Positions 8,101 through 17,628 of a stretch of 64,000 bases of DNA are shown piece by piece. The translations under genes and the position numbers were made by a program. Each line of letters begins with the position of its first letter. Positions within the stretch are counted from its first letter, which is position 1. The notes beneath the pieces were generated by a model. The model was not told where the DNA came from, ran no database searches, and saw nothing but the letters and a program-made list of their open reading frames with translations. Origin of the DNA: Miltoncostaea sp963823515 (lineage in GTDB: Bacteria; Actinomycetota; Thermoleophilia; Miltoncostaeales; Miltoncostaeaceae); the NCBI GenBank assembly GCA_963823515.1, contig CAWGMB010000005.1, forward strand, positions 61,607 to 125,606. The letters are read 5' to 3'.

Positions 8101-8475
8101 GTGACGCAGGACCCCTGGAGTGGACAGGTCGAGGCTCTCGGCCAGTTCATCCACACTCAGCGCAAGCTCGCGAAGCTCTCGCTTCGCGAGCTTGCGGGCT
8201 TGAGCGACATCTCCAACGCGTATCTGAGCCAGCTCGAGCGCGGCCTTCACCAGCCCTCGATGAGGGTGGTCACCCAGGTCGCCCGGGCCCTCGGGATGCC
8301 GCCCGAGACCCTTCTGACGCAGGCCGGCTTGCTCGACGATTCCGAGCCGGCCTCAGACGGGCGCGCTGCCCCCGAGTCCGTGTCGGCCGAGGCGGCGATC
8401 CGGGCCGACCCGAATCTGACCGACGCCCAGCGCGAGGCCCTTCTGGCCGTCCTGCGGAGCTTCTCGGAGCGGTAG
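8101..8475 (+). CDS. XRE-family helix-turn-helix regulator
   Basis: 124 aa from GTG 8101, 11 bp after the phasin stop. Residues 14-75 form a Cro/C1-type HTH (LRELAGLSDISNAYLSQLERG, then PSMRVVTQVARALGM). The C-terminal 45 residues (EAAIRADPNLTDAQREALLAVLRSF) are a short helical tail common in HTH regulators linked to PHA genes. Coupling to the phasin suggests feedback: a likely ligand is the palindrome at 7721-7737. The HTH coding region contains a 16-bp perfect hairpin (8161-8196), unusual inside a gene. Confidence 0.85.
   Translation: MTQDPWSGQVEALGQFIHTQRKLAKLSLRELAGLSDISNAYLSQLERGLHQPSMRVVTQVARALGMPPETLLTQAGLLDDSEPASDGRAAPESVSAEAAIRADPNLTDAQREALLAVLRSFSER
8161..8196 (+). promoter_or_regulatory. 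intragenic 16-bp perfect stem-loop
   Basis: CGCAAGCTCGCGAAGC and its exact reverse complement are separated by the 4-nt loop TCTC, inside the HTH codons of the XRE gene. The predicted RNA hairpin is strong enough to pause ribosomes or polymerase or to be a processing site between the phasin and regulator parts of the transcript. Confidence 0.7.
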
Positions 8476-8505
8476 ACGCGCCGCCGGGCCCGCTCCCGCC
8501 GGGCC

Positions 8506-10464
8506 TCAGCCGAAGGCCTCGCGGACGTCGTCGACCGAGGTACGGTGCGCGTGGTCGCGGCCCTCGTCGGTCGCGAACGCCGCCTCCGGGGACTCGGGGA
8601 CGATGATCGCCGGGTCGATGTGCAGCACGACGTAGCCGGCGACCGCGCCGGCGCCGAAGCCGGGAGCGAAGATCCTCATCCGTCGATCGATGACCCCATC
8701 GGTCACGGCGTCGTGTATCGCGATCGGGATGCTCGCCGCTGACACGTTGCCGACCCGGTCGATGTTGAAGTACAGGCTGTCGGCATGGATGCCGGCCTGA
8801 CCGGCCAACTCGACCACCATCGTCCGGTTCGCCTGATGGGGTACCACGAGGTCGATCGCGTCGACGAGCGCCCGCTCGGGGTCCTCGGGGTGCGGGAGGT
8901 CGCGTAGCTCCCCCATCATCTGCACCAGATAGCGCTCCACGAGGGCCTTCACCTCCGGCCCCCAGACCGTGACGTCGTTGTCGAACTCGCGATTGGGCCA
9001 GATGATCGAATTGACCTGGCTCGCGGGGCCGCTCGCGTAGGTCTGGAAGATCTCCACATCGCCCGCGTCGCCCTCGGGGGCCGGGGCGATGACCATCGCG
9101 GCCGCTCCGTCGCCGAAGATCATCCGGGAGGGCCGCACGCTGCCGATCTTGTCGGAGAACTTCTCTGCGCAGACCAGCAGGACGGGGCGCCTTATGTCCT
9201 GGAGGACTCTCGTGGCCTCGCCGATGCCGTAGGGGAAGCCGGCGCAGGCGGCGACGAGGTCGAAGGAGACATGCGTCTGGAAGATGCCGAGCTGGCCGGA
9301 AAGCCAGGTCGCGACCGAGGGCAGCAACTGCGTGCTCGTGCACGAGCAGAAGATGACGGCGCCGATCTCCTCGGCCCTTCGACCGGCGCCCTCGAGGGCG
9401 CCGGTGGCGGCCACCAGTGCCAGCTCGTCGAGATCCCGCTCGGTGTAGATGCGCGACTCGATGCCCGTCTTCTCGCGGATGTCGTCCGCCGTCATCCGCG
9501 ACCAGCTGTACGCGGTGTTGCGGATCAGGTCCTCGTTGCGGCAGATGTGCTCGCCCTTGGCGATCGCGAGCGCCTCGACCCGCGGCTTGACGGCGAAGCG
9601 CTCGGCGACGATCACCGGGGGGATCGTGGTCGCGGGCGGGGTCGCATGCGCCGGCGGGACGGGGCGCTGGCGGGCGGGGGGGGTGGGGACGGACCGACAG
9701 CGCCGGAGGAACTCGGCCACCTCGCGGTTGCGCGGCACGAAGACGACGACGAACTCGTCGTCGGTGATCCGCCCCACCTCCTCGAGCCTCATGTCGCCCC
9801 GGGCCCATGGGTACTGGTTGTGCATCACCATGGCCATTCGCATCAGTGCTTCGAGCTCGGGCTGGTCCTCGTGGCAGTCGAGGATCTCGTCGTAGCCGTA
9901 GACCGGGAAGTCGGGATCGTACGACGAAAGGCAGTAGGTGAGGCCGCCGCCTTGGGCCAGGGCCTCCGCGACGGTCAGCTTGATCGCGGAGAGCTCCGTC
10001 GCGTGGTGGAGCTTGTTGCGGTACACGTCGAAGAGGACATCGTGGATCCGGTCCTCGGTCTCGGCGTCCCAGGCGGCCGGCAGGCTCGCGTAGCACTCGG
10101 CGACGGCGGCGACCTTGCGCTCGCCGTTCTGCCACGGCTCGAGGATCGGGAGATAGACGTCGTCACGGCGGCGCGGCACGTCGCGCCAGCGCATCGGGCG
10201 CTTCTCGTACATCACCATCGCGTTCCGGTTCGCCCAGAACAGGTTGAGCACGAGGTCCCGCAGGAGCTCGAAGCGCGACGCGTAACCGCCCGAACCGGTC
10301 TTCGCGAGGATGTCCGCACCCGTGGGCGCCTTCGCCTCGAAGTCCCGCCGCACGACGGCCGACAGCTGTTCCTCGGTCTCGATCGCACTGAAGTCGAGTT
10401 CGGCGAGGAAGCTCGAGGGGAAGACCAGTCGGCCGTGACGGTTGATGACGAAGGGCTTTCCCAC
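8506..10464 (-). CDS. FabH-like 3-oxoacyl-ACP/acyl-CoA synthase III with large N-terminal domain
   Basis: 652 aa, twice the length of FabH. Residues about 290-640 are a KAS III thiolase fold with the full triad: Cys407 in VAACAGFPYG, His543 in VPHQANR and Asn573 in GNVSAAS. Residues 1-250 match no family I recognise. They begin MGKPFVINRHGRLVFPSSFL and include conserved-looking acidic and aromatic stretches (ANRNAMVMYEKRPMRWRDV, DVYRNKLHHATELSAIKLTVAEAL), followed by a Pro-rich linker near residue 260. The C-terminal half should condense an acyl thioester with a malonyl or acyl partner. It is divergent from the giant acyl-CoA carboxylase, which could supply the extender. The ATG at 10464 is supported by the conserved-looking N-terminus and 131 bp of intergenic DNA. 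Confidence 0.82.
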   Translation of the reverse strand: MGKPFVINRHGRLVFPSSFLAELDFSAIETEEQLSAVVRRDFEAKAPTGADILAKTGSGGYASRFELLRDLVLNLFWANRNAMVMYEKRPMRWRDVPRRRDDVYLPILEPWQNGERKVAAVAECYASLPAAWDAETEDRIHDVLFDVYRNKLHHATELSAIKLTVAEALAQGGGLTYCLSSYDPDFPVYGYDEILDCHEDQPELEALMRMAMVMHNQYPWARGDMRLEEVGRITDDEFVVVFVPRNREVAEFLRRCRSVPTPPARQRPVPPAHATPPATTIPPVIVAERFAVKPRVEALAIAKGEHICRNEDLIRNTAYSWSRMTADDIREKTGIESRIYTERDLDELALVAATGALEGAGRRAEEIGAVIFCSCTSTQLLPSVATWLSGQLGIFQTHVSFDLVAACAGFPYGIGEATRVLQDIRRPVLLVCAEKFSDKIGSVRPSRMIFGDGAAAMVIAPAPEGDAGDVEIFQTYASGPASQVNSIIWPNREFDNDVTVWGPEVKALVERYLVQMMGELRDLPHPEDPERALVDAIDLVVPHQANRTMVVELAGQAGIHADSLYFNIDRVGNVSAASIPIAIHDAVTDGVIDRRMRIFAPGFGAGAVAGYVVLHIDPAIIVPESPEAAFATDEGRDHAHRTSVDDVREAFG

Positions 10465-10595
10465 CGAGCGCTCCCGGGTTCATCAGGACTCAGCGCCACG
10501 CTAGCCCACGGTCTTCCGGCTCGGTAGGGACCAGATCGCCTTAGGTGCGTCGCGCCACGTAGCGCTCGGGGGAGCGCGCGGTTAGCGTCGGCGAC

Positions 10596-13500
10596 GTGGA
10601 CATTCGGATCGCGGTCGTCAACAGAGGAGAGCCCGCACGGCGGCTGATCCACGCCGCGCGCGAGCTCAACCACGAGCGCGGCTGGACAGTGCGCGTGATC
10701 GCCCTGCACACGCTCGAGGAGCAGCGGGCCACCTTCGTCCGCGAGGCCGACGAGTCGGTGGTCATCGGGCGTGGCGGGCGGGGGAACCCGTACATCGATC
10801 ACGCCGAGCTCGAGCGGGCGCTGCGCGAATGCCGGGCGGACGCGGCCTGGGTCGGATGGGGCTTCGTGGCCGAGGACCCCGCCTTCGCCGAGCTCTGCGC
10901 CCGGATCGGGGTCACGTTCATCGGCCCGCCCCCCGAGGCGATGCGCGGACTCGGCGACAAGATCGCCGCCAAGCTGCTGGCCGAGGAGGTCGGCGTGCCG
11001 GTCGCCGCGTGGAGCCGCGGCCCCGTCGAGACCGACGCGGATGCCCTTCACCACGCGGAGTCGATCGGCTTCCCGCTGATGATCAAGGCCGCCGCCGGAG
11101 GGGGAGGCCGGGGGATCCGGATCGTCACCTCCCAGGACGAGCTGCTGCCGGCCCTCGGGCGGGCTCGTGAGGAGGCACGACGGGCCTTCGGCGACGCCAG
11201 CGTGCTGATGGAGCGCCTGGTGACGGGGGCCCGCCACGTCGAGGTGCAGGTGATCGTGGACGACCATGGCACCGGGTGGGCGGTCGGCGTTCGCGACTGC
11301 TCGGTACAGCGCCGCAGTCAGAAGCTGATCGAGGAATCGGCCTCGCCGGTCCTGGACGCCGACCAGGAGGCGCTGCTGAGGCGCTCTGCCGTCGATCTCG
11401 TGCTGGCCGCCGGCTACCGCAACGTCGGAACCGTCGAGTTCCTCTACCAGCCGTCCGAGCGCACGTTCGCCTTCCTGGAGGTGAACACGCGGCTGCAGGT
11501 GGAGCATCCGGTCACCGAGGAGGTGACCGGCTTGGACCTGGTGAAGCTACAGCTCCACGTCGCGACCGGCGGCCGGCTCGAGGGCGAACCGCCGCCGGCG
11601 CGTGGGCACGCGGTCGAGGCCCGCGTGAACGCCGAGGACGCAGAGCGCGGCTTCGCGCCCGCCCCGGGGAGGGTGGAGCTGCTCGGCCTGCCGACCGGGC
11701 CGGGCATCCGCGTCGACACCGGCATCTCCGAGGGCGATGACATCCCGCCGGAGTACGATTCGATGATCGCAAAGGTGATCGCGTGGGGCTGCGATCGCCG
11801 CGAGGCTCTGGCCCGCCTGCGCCGCGCTCTGGAGGAGATGCGGGTCGTCGTGCGCGGGGGGGCGACCAACCGCGCGTTCCTGATCGACCTGCTCAACCGC
11901 CCCGAGGTGGTCGAGGGGACCGCCGACACCGGCTGGCTCGATCGCCTGGGTGTCGAGGGCGGGTTGGTCTCCGACCGCCACGCCGACATCGCCCTGATAG
12001 CCGCTGCGATCGACTCCGACGAGATTGAGGAGGCGCTGGAGCGCGAGCGGTTCTACGCCTCCGCCCGCCGCGGCCGGCCGAAGGCCAGCCATCAGATCTC
12101 CCGGGTCGTCGACCTGCGTCACCGGGGCGAGTCGTACCGTCTCGGCGTGGCCAGGATCGGCCGCGACCGCTACCGCGTGAGCGTGCCCGGAGGCGATATC
12201 GACGTGGACGTCGACCGGCTGGGGCGGTTCGAGTCGCGCCTCCAGGTCAACGGCAGCACCCACCGAGTGATCTCGGTGACCCAGCAGCCCGACCACCTGA
12301 TCGAGGTGGGCGGCATCGCCCACCGGGTCTCGCGGGACGAGGGCGGTCTGGTACGGGCGCCCGCACCGGCACTGGTCGTCTCGGTGACCGTCTCGGCCGG
12401 GGACGCGGTGGCCGCCGGAGCCCCCGTGATCGTGCTCGAGAGCATGAAGATGGAGACGTCGGTCACGGCGCCGTTCGACGGGGTGGTGGCCGAGATCCTC
12501 GTCGCCGGCAACGTGCAGGTCGACGCGGGAGCGCCGCTGCTGCGGATGGAGGCGCGCTCGGACGGGGTCGTGAGCGAGCCCGGGCGCCCGCGCGCGACGT
12601 TCCAGGTGCAGCCATCGTCCACGGACGAGGATCCTCGCCGCCGCGCGTCGCAGATCCTCGGCGCGATCAGGAGCCTGCTCCTCGGCTACGACGTCAGCGC
12701 GGCCGAAGCGCGTCGCCTGGTGGGCCGTCTGGAGCAGCTGCGCGCCGCGCTGCCGCCCGACGACCCCGCTTTGCTGCAGGGCGAGCTTGACGCGCTCGGC
12801 GTCTTCGCCGACCTGGCGGAGCTGTCGCGGGCACGCCCGCCCTCGGCGGAGGGTTACGTGGGGGAGGAGCTCGTCCACTCGCCCCGCGAGCACTTCCATC
12901 AATACCTGCGCTCGCTGGACGCTGAGCGCGAGGGCGTCCCCGCATCCCTGCGCCGGTCGCTCGCGAGGGCGTTCGGTCACTATGGCGTGGAGAGCCTCGA
13001 CCGCAGCGCCGACCTCGCCGAGGCCGCGTACCGGATGTTCCTGGCGCAGGAGCGCGTCCCGTCCCAGTTCCCGGCGGTGGCCGGGCTGCTCGATGGGCGC
13101 CTCCACGACGCCGACACGCTCCCCGCCCCTCTGCGCAAGGCGCTGCGCGAGACCCTCGATCGGCTGGTGGCGGCGACGCAGCTACGCCAGCCGGAGATCG
13201 GGGAGCTCGCGCGGAGCGTGCGCTTCGCCTGCTTCGACCGTCCCCTCATCGCGGCGGCGCGGGAGCGGGTCTACCGCGGTGTCCGCGACCGGCTCGACCT
13301 CCTCGCTCGGACCCCTCCGGGCCCCGAGCGCGCACGGATAATCGACGAGGTCGTCGCCACCTCCCAGCCCCTGCTGCCGCTGCTCGGGAAGCGGACCGCG
13401 GGCGGCATCTCCCATCACGAGCCGATGCTCGAGGTTCTGATCCGGCGCTACTACAAGATCCGCGATCTGCGCGATCTGCGCCAGCTCACCGTGGACGGTC

Positions 13501-16085
13501 GCCAGGTCGCCACGGCGACCTACCGCCGGAGCGGGCGCAACGTCCCCCTCACCGCGAGCCTGGGCGCCCTCGACGATCTCGACGCGGCCCTCGAGACGGT
13601 CGGACGGGTGGTGCGCGACCTTCCTGACGCCCACGGAAGCGTGGTGGACCTCTACCTCAGCGGCGACGACGCCCCCGATCTCGACGCGCTGGCCGAGACG
13701 ATCACCCGCGCCGTCGAGGAGGCCCGGCTTCCTGGTGTGGTGCGCCGTCTCGTCGTCTCGGTGGCCTTCACGAGCGGGGAGATGAGCCAGTTCACCTTCC
13801 GCCCCTTCCACGGCCAGCTGCGCGAGGAGCGCGTGGTCCGGGGCCTCCACCCGATGATCGCCCGCCGCCTGCGCTTCTGGCGGCTCTCGAACTTCGACGT
13901 CAGCCGGCTGCCGTCGGTGGATGACACGTACCTCTTCCATTGCGTGGCGCCCGGCGATCCCGCCGACGAGCGCCTCGTGGCGCTGGCCGAGGTCCGCGAC
14001 CTGACCCCGGTCTACGCGACCTCGGGCGGGCTGACGGCCCTGCCCGAGGTCGAGCACATCCTGGCCGGCTGCCTCGAGGGGATTCGGCGTAATCAGGCGG
14101 CGCGGCCCGCCCGGCGCCGGCTGGAGGCGAACCATGTGCTGCTCTACATCTGGCCGGTCGTCGAGGTCTCGCCGTCGGAGCTGATCGTCGCGGCGCGACG
14201 CCTCGCTCCGATGACCGAGGGTCTTGGCTTGGAGGAGGTCCTACTGTGCTTCGGTGTCGCAGAGGAGGCCACCGGCACGGTGAAGGAGATGGCCCTCCGC
14301 TTTTCCTACCAGCCGGGCGCCGGAGTGTCGGTCGGGCTCGCCAAGGCGCCGACCGACCCCCTGTCGCCGACGGACGACTACACCCGACGCGTCCTCGCCG
14401 CCCGCCGGCGCGGGACGGTCTACCCCTATGAGCTCATCCACCTGCTCGCCGGAGCGGGGGGTGGCTTCGTGGAGCACGACCTGACCGACGACGGGCGCCT
14501 GGTACCGGTCGGGCGGCCCCCCGGAGGGAATCGCGCCGGCATCGTGGCCGGAATCGTCCGCACCCCGACCGAAAAGCACCCGGAAGGGATGGTGCGCGTC
14601 GCCCTGCTGGGAGATCCGACCCGCTCGCTCGGCTCGGTGTCGGAGCCGGAGTGCAGCCGCATCCTCGCCGCGATCGACCTCGCCGAGCAGATGGGAGTGC
14701 CGGTCGAGTGGTTCGCCATCTCCTCGGGCGCGAAGATCTCGCGCGAGAGCGGCACGGAGAACATGGACTGGGTCTCCCGCGTGCTGCGCCGCATCATCAC
14801 GTTCACGCAGGCCGGGGGCGAGGTGAACGTCGTCGTGGCCGGCATCAACGTCGGCGCGCAGCCGTACTGGAACGCCGAGGCGACGATGCTGATGCACACG
14901 CGGGGCATTCTCGTCATGACGCCCGACAGCGCGATGGTGCTGACCGGAAAGCAGGCCCTCGACTACTCCGGCGGCGTCTCCGCCGAGGACAACTTCGGCA
15001 TCGGCGGCTTCGACCGGATCATGGGGCCGAACGGGCAGGCCCAGTACTGGGCGCCCCATCTTGCCGGGGCGTGCGAGGTCCTCTTCGCCCACTACGCACA
15101 CAGCTACATCGCTCCGGGGGAGAGGTCTCCGCGCCGTGCCCCCACCACCGACCCCATCGACCGCGACGTGCGCAGCTACCCGCACTCGGGCCCGGGGACC
15201 ACCTTCACCACGGTGGGCGACATCTTCTCGTCCCAGTCGAACCCCGAGCGCAAGAAGGCCTTCGACGTGCGGTCGCTGATGAACGCGGTCATCGACCAGG
15301 ACCATCAGGCCCTCGAGCGGTGGGCCGCGATGGCGGACGCCGAGACCGCCGTCGTCTTCGACGCCCACCTGGGTGGCTATCCGGTCACGGTCCTCGGGAT
15401 CGAATCCCGGCCGATCCCGCGCCACCGCTTCCTTCCCGCGGATGGACCCGACCAGTGGACCGCCGGCACGCTCTTCCCGCTCTCCTCCAAGAAGGCGGCG
15501 CGGGCGATCAACGCCGCGAGCGGCAACCGGCCGGTGGTGGTGCTGGCCAACCTGTCCGGGTTCGACGGCTCTCCGGAGTCGCTGCGCAAGTGGCAGCTCG
15601 AGTACGGCGCGGAGATCGGGCGGGCCGTGGTCAACTTCGAGGGGCCGATCGTGTTCTGCGTCGTCTCCCGCTACCACGGGGGCGCCTTCGTGGTCTTCTC
15701 GGCGGCGCTGAACGACGACATGGAGGTGCTCGCCGTCGAGGGCTCCTACGCCTCGGTGATCGGGGGGGCCCCGGCCGCGGCGGTCGTCTTCGCCGGTGAC
15801 GTGGCGGCCCGGACGGGGGCCGACCCGCGCGTCGCGGAGGTCCAGGCGCGGCTGGACGCAGCGGGCGACGCGGATCGAGGCCGGCTGCGTGCAGAACTCG
15901 ACGACGTGCGGGCCGCGGTGCGCTCCGAGAAGCTCGGCGAGGTCGCCGCCGAGTTCGACGGCATTCACAGCGTGCAGCGGGCCCTCGAGGTCGGGTCGGT
16001 GAACGACATCATCCCCGCCGCCCGGTTGCGCCCGCAGCTGATCGAGGTGATCGAGCGGCGCCTGGGGCACGAGCCGTCCGCATGA
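10596..16085 (+). CDS. fused acyl-CoA carboxylase: biotin carboxylase, BCCP and carboxyltransferase
   Basis: 1829 aa from GTG 10596. Residues 1-450 are an ATP-grasp biotin carboxylase (KAAAGGGGRGIR glycine loop, FLEVNTRLQVEHPVTE). Residues 590-655 are the biotin carrier domain with biotinyl-lysine Lys618 in ESMKMETS. Residues 670-1290 resemble the central domain of eukaryote-type acetyl-CoA carboxylase. Residues 1300-1800 are a carboxyltransferase pair (SGAKISRESGTENMDW, GIGGFDRIMGPNGQAQYW, VVVLANLSGFDGSPES). Such single-chain enzymes occur in some actinobacteria and are annotated as fused acetyl/propionyl-CoA carboxylase; the preferred substrate cannot be read here. It makes malonyl- or methylmalonyl-CoA and is transcribed away from the ketosynthase, suggesting one pathway. 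Confidence 0.92.
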   Translation: MDIRIAVVNRGEPARRLIHAARELNHERGWTVRVIALHTLEEQRATFVREADESVVIGRGGRGNPYIDHAELERALRECRADAAWVGWGFVAEDPAFAELCARIGVTFIGPPPEAMRGLGDKIAAKLLAEEVGVPVAAWSRGPVETDADALHHAESIGFPLMIKAAAGGGGRGIRIVTSQDELLPALGRAREEARRAFGDASVLMERLVTGARHVEVQVIVDDHGTGWAVGVRDCSVQRRSQKLIEESASPVLDADQEALLRRSAVDLVLAAGYRNVGTVEFLYQPSERTFAFLEVNTRLQVEHPVTEEVTGLDLVKLQLHVATGGRLEGEPPPARGHAVEARVNAEDAERGFAPAPGRVELLGLPTGPGIRVDTGISEGDDIPPEYDSMIAKVIAWGCDRREALARLRRALEEMRVVVRGGATNRAFLIDLLNRPEVVEGTADTGWLDRLGVEGGLVSDRHADIALIAAAIDSDEIEEALERERFYASARRGRPKASHQISRVVDLRHRGESYRLGVARIGRDRYRVSVPGGDIDVDVDRLGRFESRLQVNGSTHRVISVTQQPDHLIEVGGIAHRVSRDEGGLVRAPAPALVVSVTVSAGDAVAAGAPVIVLESMKMETSVTAPFDGVVAEILVAGNVQVDAGAPLLRMEARSDGVVSEPGRPRATFQVQPSSTDEDPRRRASQILGAIRSLLLGYDVSAAEARRLVGRLEQLRAALPPDDPALLQGELDALGVFADLAELSRARPPSAEGYVGEELVHSPREHFHQYLRSLDAEREGVPASLRRSLARAFGHYGVESLDRSADLAEAAYRMFLAQERVPSQFPAVAGLLDGRLHDADTLPAPLRKALRETLDRLVAATQLRQPEIGELARSVRFACFDRPLIAAARERVYRGVRDRLDLLARTPPGPERARIIDEVVATSQPLLPLLGKRTAGGISHHEPMLEVLIRRYYKIRDLRDLRQLTVDGRQVATATYRRSGRNVPLTASLGALDDLDAALETVGRVVRDLPDAHGSVVDLYLSGDDAPDLDALAETITRAVEEARLPGVVRRLVVSVAFTSGEMSQFTFRPFHGQLREERVVRGLHPMIARRLRFWRLSNFDVSRLPSVDDTYLFHCVAPGDPADERLVALAEVRDLTPVYATSGGLTALPEVEHILAGCLEGIRRNQAARPARRRLEANHVLLYIWPVVEVSPSELIVAARRLAPMTEGLGLEEVLLCFGVAEEATGTVKEMALRFSYQPGAGVSVGLAKAPTDPLSPTDDYTRRVLAARRRGTVYPYELIHLLAGAGGGFVEHDLTDDGRLVPVGRPPGGNRAGIVAGIVRTPTEKHPEGMVRVALLGDPTRSLGSVSEPECSRILAAIDLAEQMGVPVEWFAISSGAKISRESGTENMDWVSRVLRRIITFTQAGGEVNVVVAGINVGAQPYWNAEATMLMHTRGILVMTPDSAMVLTGKQALDYSGGVSAEDNFGIGGFDRIMGPNGQAQYWAPHLAGACEVLFAHYAHSYIAPGERSPRRAPTTDPIDRDVRSYPHSGPGTTFTTVGDIFSSQSNPERKKAFDVRSLMNAVIDQDHQALERWAAMADAETAVVFDAHLGGYPVTVLGIESRPIPRHRFLPADGPDQWTAGTLFPLSSKKAARAINAASGNRPVVVLANLSGFDGSPESLRKWQLEYGAEIGRAVVNFEGPIVFCVVSRYHGGAFVVFSAALNDDMEVLAVEGSYASVIGGAPAAAVVFAGDVAARTGADPRVAEVQARLDAAGDADRGRLRAELDDVRAAVRSEKLGEVAAEFDGIHSVQRALEVGSVNDIIPAARLRPQLIEVIERRLGHEPSA

Positions 16086-16194
16086 GCCGACCCAAGGGCC
16101 CCGACCGGCGGACGATGCCCATGACGGACGCGGTCTGAACGGAACACCGGCCGCGGGGCACGCAGATCGACCCGCACCCCGGTCTCTCCCGATG

Positions 16195-16480
16195 GGGCTC
16201 CGATCCCCAGGCGAATCCCTCGCGGCGCCAGACGTCCTCTGCGAGCTCCGCCGGCAGGATCAGGGGCAGCACCACCCCGAGCAGGAGCAGCCCGAGCTCC
16301 AACGCATGGGCCCTCAGGCGCCCGCGGGAGGGGAGCGCCGAGTCCGACCGCCCCGTCCGGGCCGCACCGCGCGCGAGGCGGCTCGGCGCTGGCTTGGCGA
16401 CGTCGGCGAGCACGCGGTCCCGGAGAGAGACCGCGGCGCGTGGACCGCCGGAGGCCTCGTGATAGCTTCGGTGCACGCGC
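16195..16480 (-). pseudogene. N-terminal fragment of a PAP2-family phosphatase
   Basis: The leftward frame encodes LRAHALELGLLLLGVVLPLILPAELAEDVWRREGFAW, nearly the same as the membrane N-terminus of the second PAP2 remnant (21490-22407). Homology stops after about 90 residues and no RP or SGH catalytic motif follows, so this is a truncated duplicate. It sits in the otherwise unassigned 16086-16630 interval. Confidence 0.65.
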
Positions 16481-16832
16481 AGCCGCGATTCCTTGCGAGT
16501 GCCTCTTCCCTCCGTGCGTGCGCACGACCCACGACCCCTCGTGAGCCACTCCTGGCTCCAGGGAGCCCCGCGCCGATGGACGCAGGCCCCCGCCGTGATG
16601 CGCCCGAGTGGGATCAACCACGAAAGGAACGGCCGTTTGAGGAAGAACCGACTGAGGCGAACGCTCTCGATCGGGGCGCTCGCGCTGGGATCATCTGGGC
16701 AAGTCCGCTTGCGGGGACGACTCCCCGGAAGGGCGAAGACGGGGCCGCGGCATCCACGCAGGTCACGACCGGGGAATCCGACGACGCGCGGCGCCGGCAC
16801 GAAGCGGCCGCCGTCGGGCCACGACCATCCGC

Positions 16833-17183
16833 ATGGGAGCTCCCGGGGAGTTCGCGATGACCCCCGAGCCCGCGACGGTGAGCGCGGGCACCGCCACGTT
16901 CACGATCGCCAATGACGGGACGATCGAGCACGAGGTCCTCGTCATGCGGACCGACAAGGACTCCGGTGCGCTGCCGACCACCGCCTCCGGCGCCGCGGTC
17001 GAGACGGGAGTGGTCGCTCCGCGGGTCCGCAAGGGCGATAAGCCCGGTCACCACGGAACGCATGTGCACGCCGGAAAGAGGACCAAGACCACGCTCCGGC
17101 TTCCGCGGGGCCGCTACGCCCTCGTGTGCAACCTCCCCGGCCACTACGCGGCAGGCATGCACGCGAACCTCGTCGTGAACTGA
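16833..17183 (+). CDS. cupredoxin-type copper protein (5' end probably frameshifted)
   Basis: 116 aa as an open frame from the ATG at 16833. A blue-copper fold is clear: His33 in GTIEHEVLV, then Cys99, His104 and Met109 in VCNLPGHYAAGMH, with C-x4-H-x4-M spacing typical of type 1 copper. The export signal is not in this frame. Upstream, a frame from TTG 16637 reads NRLRRTLSIGALALG, a signal-peptide-like segment. A lipobox-like CGDDSPEG (16710-16733) and an EDGAAAST stretch lie in two other frames. I infer a secreted or lipid-anchored cupredoxin whose leader is broken by small indels. It fits the copper theme of genes at 23-27 kb. Confidence 0.75.
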   Translation: MGAPGEFAMTPEPATVSAGTATFTIANDGTIEHEVLVMRTDKDSGALPTTASGAAVETGVVAPRVRKGDKPGHHGTHVHAGKRTKTTLRLPRGRYALVCNLPGHYAAGMHANLVVN

Positions 17184-17384
17184 CCGGCAGACCGCTCGCG
17201 CGGCTACCCGGGGAGTAGCCCCTCCGCCACCCTTCGGACGCCCCTGGCGAGGGACATCCGAGTGAAGAGGGGCGGCCTGGCGCGACCCTGGCTCGGGAGC
17301 CCGTGCGACTGACGCTCGGCACCCGCCTCGACGACCATCCGCACCGCGCTCGCGCAGCTCACCGGATGCCTGCCGGGCGGGCAA

Positions 17385-17422
17385 GAAGACCCTGGATCAT
17401 ATGGGGAGGATCCAGGGTCTTC
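17385..17422. terminator. bidirectional terminator-like hairpin
   Basis: GAAGACCCTGGATC and its exact complement form a 14-bp stem around a 10-nt loop. It lies between the rightward cupredoxin and the leftward NlpC/P60 gene, the place expected for a shared terminator of convergent genes. No long T run follows on either strand. Confidence 0.72.
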
Positions 17423-17468
17423 GTCAACCCATCTCGCTTCAGCCGGTCACGCCGGTTGCGCTCGGCTC

Positions 17469-17498
17469 TCCGTGTCCGTGTCCGTGTCCGTGTCCGTC
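17469..17498. repeat. hexanucleotide tandem repeat
   Basis: Five consecutive copies of TCCGTG, the last ending in C, in the non-coding interval between the convergent cupredoxin and NlpC/P60 genes. The surrounding 17184-17628 interval holds only this array and the hairpin at 17385; I see no gene. Confidence 0.85.
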
Positions 17499-17628
17499 GA
17501 ACGGGAGCGGCTTCGCTGCGCCGCCAGGCCGAGGGCCGACAGGCCCCCGGCGGCGGCTGCCTTCGGGCGCTGCGGTCTCATCGATCGACGGGCAGTGGTC
17601 CCCACGCACCTTCGCCTCCGTCATGGGC

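Noticed and set aside
14241..16070. Leftward open frame of about 609 codons opposite the carboxyltransferase region
   Set aside because: It is the antisense of strongly conserved carboxylase codons; the translation is rich in Arg, Gly and His without domain motifs, a typical high-GC shadow.
17439..17624. Leftward 61-codon frame with an HGHGHG tract
   Set aside because: The tract is simply the translation of the TCCGTG hexamer repeat in a convergent intergenic region; no start signal or conservation.
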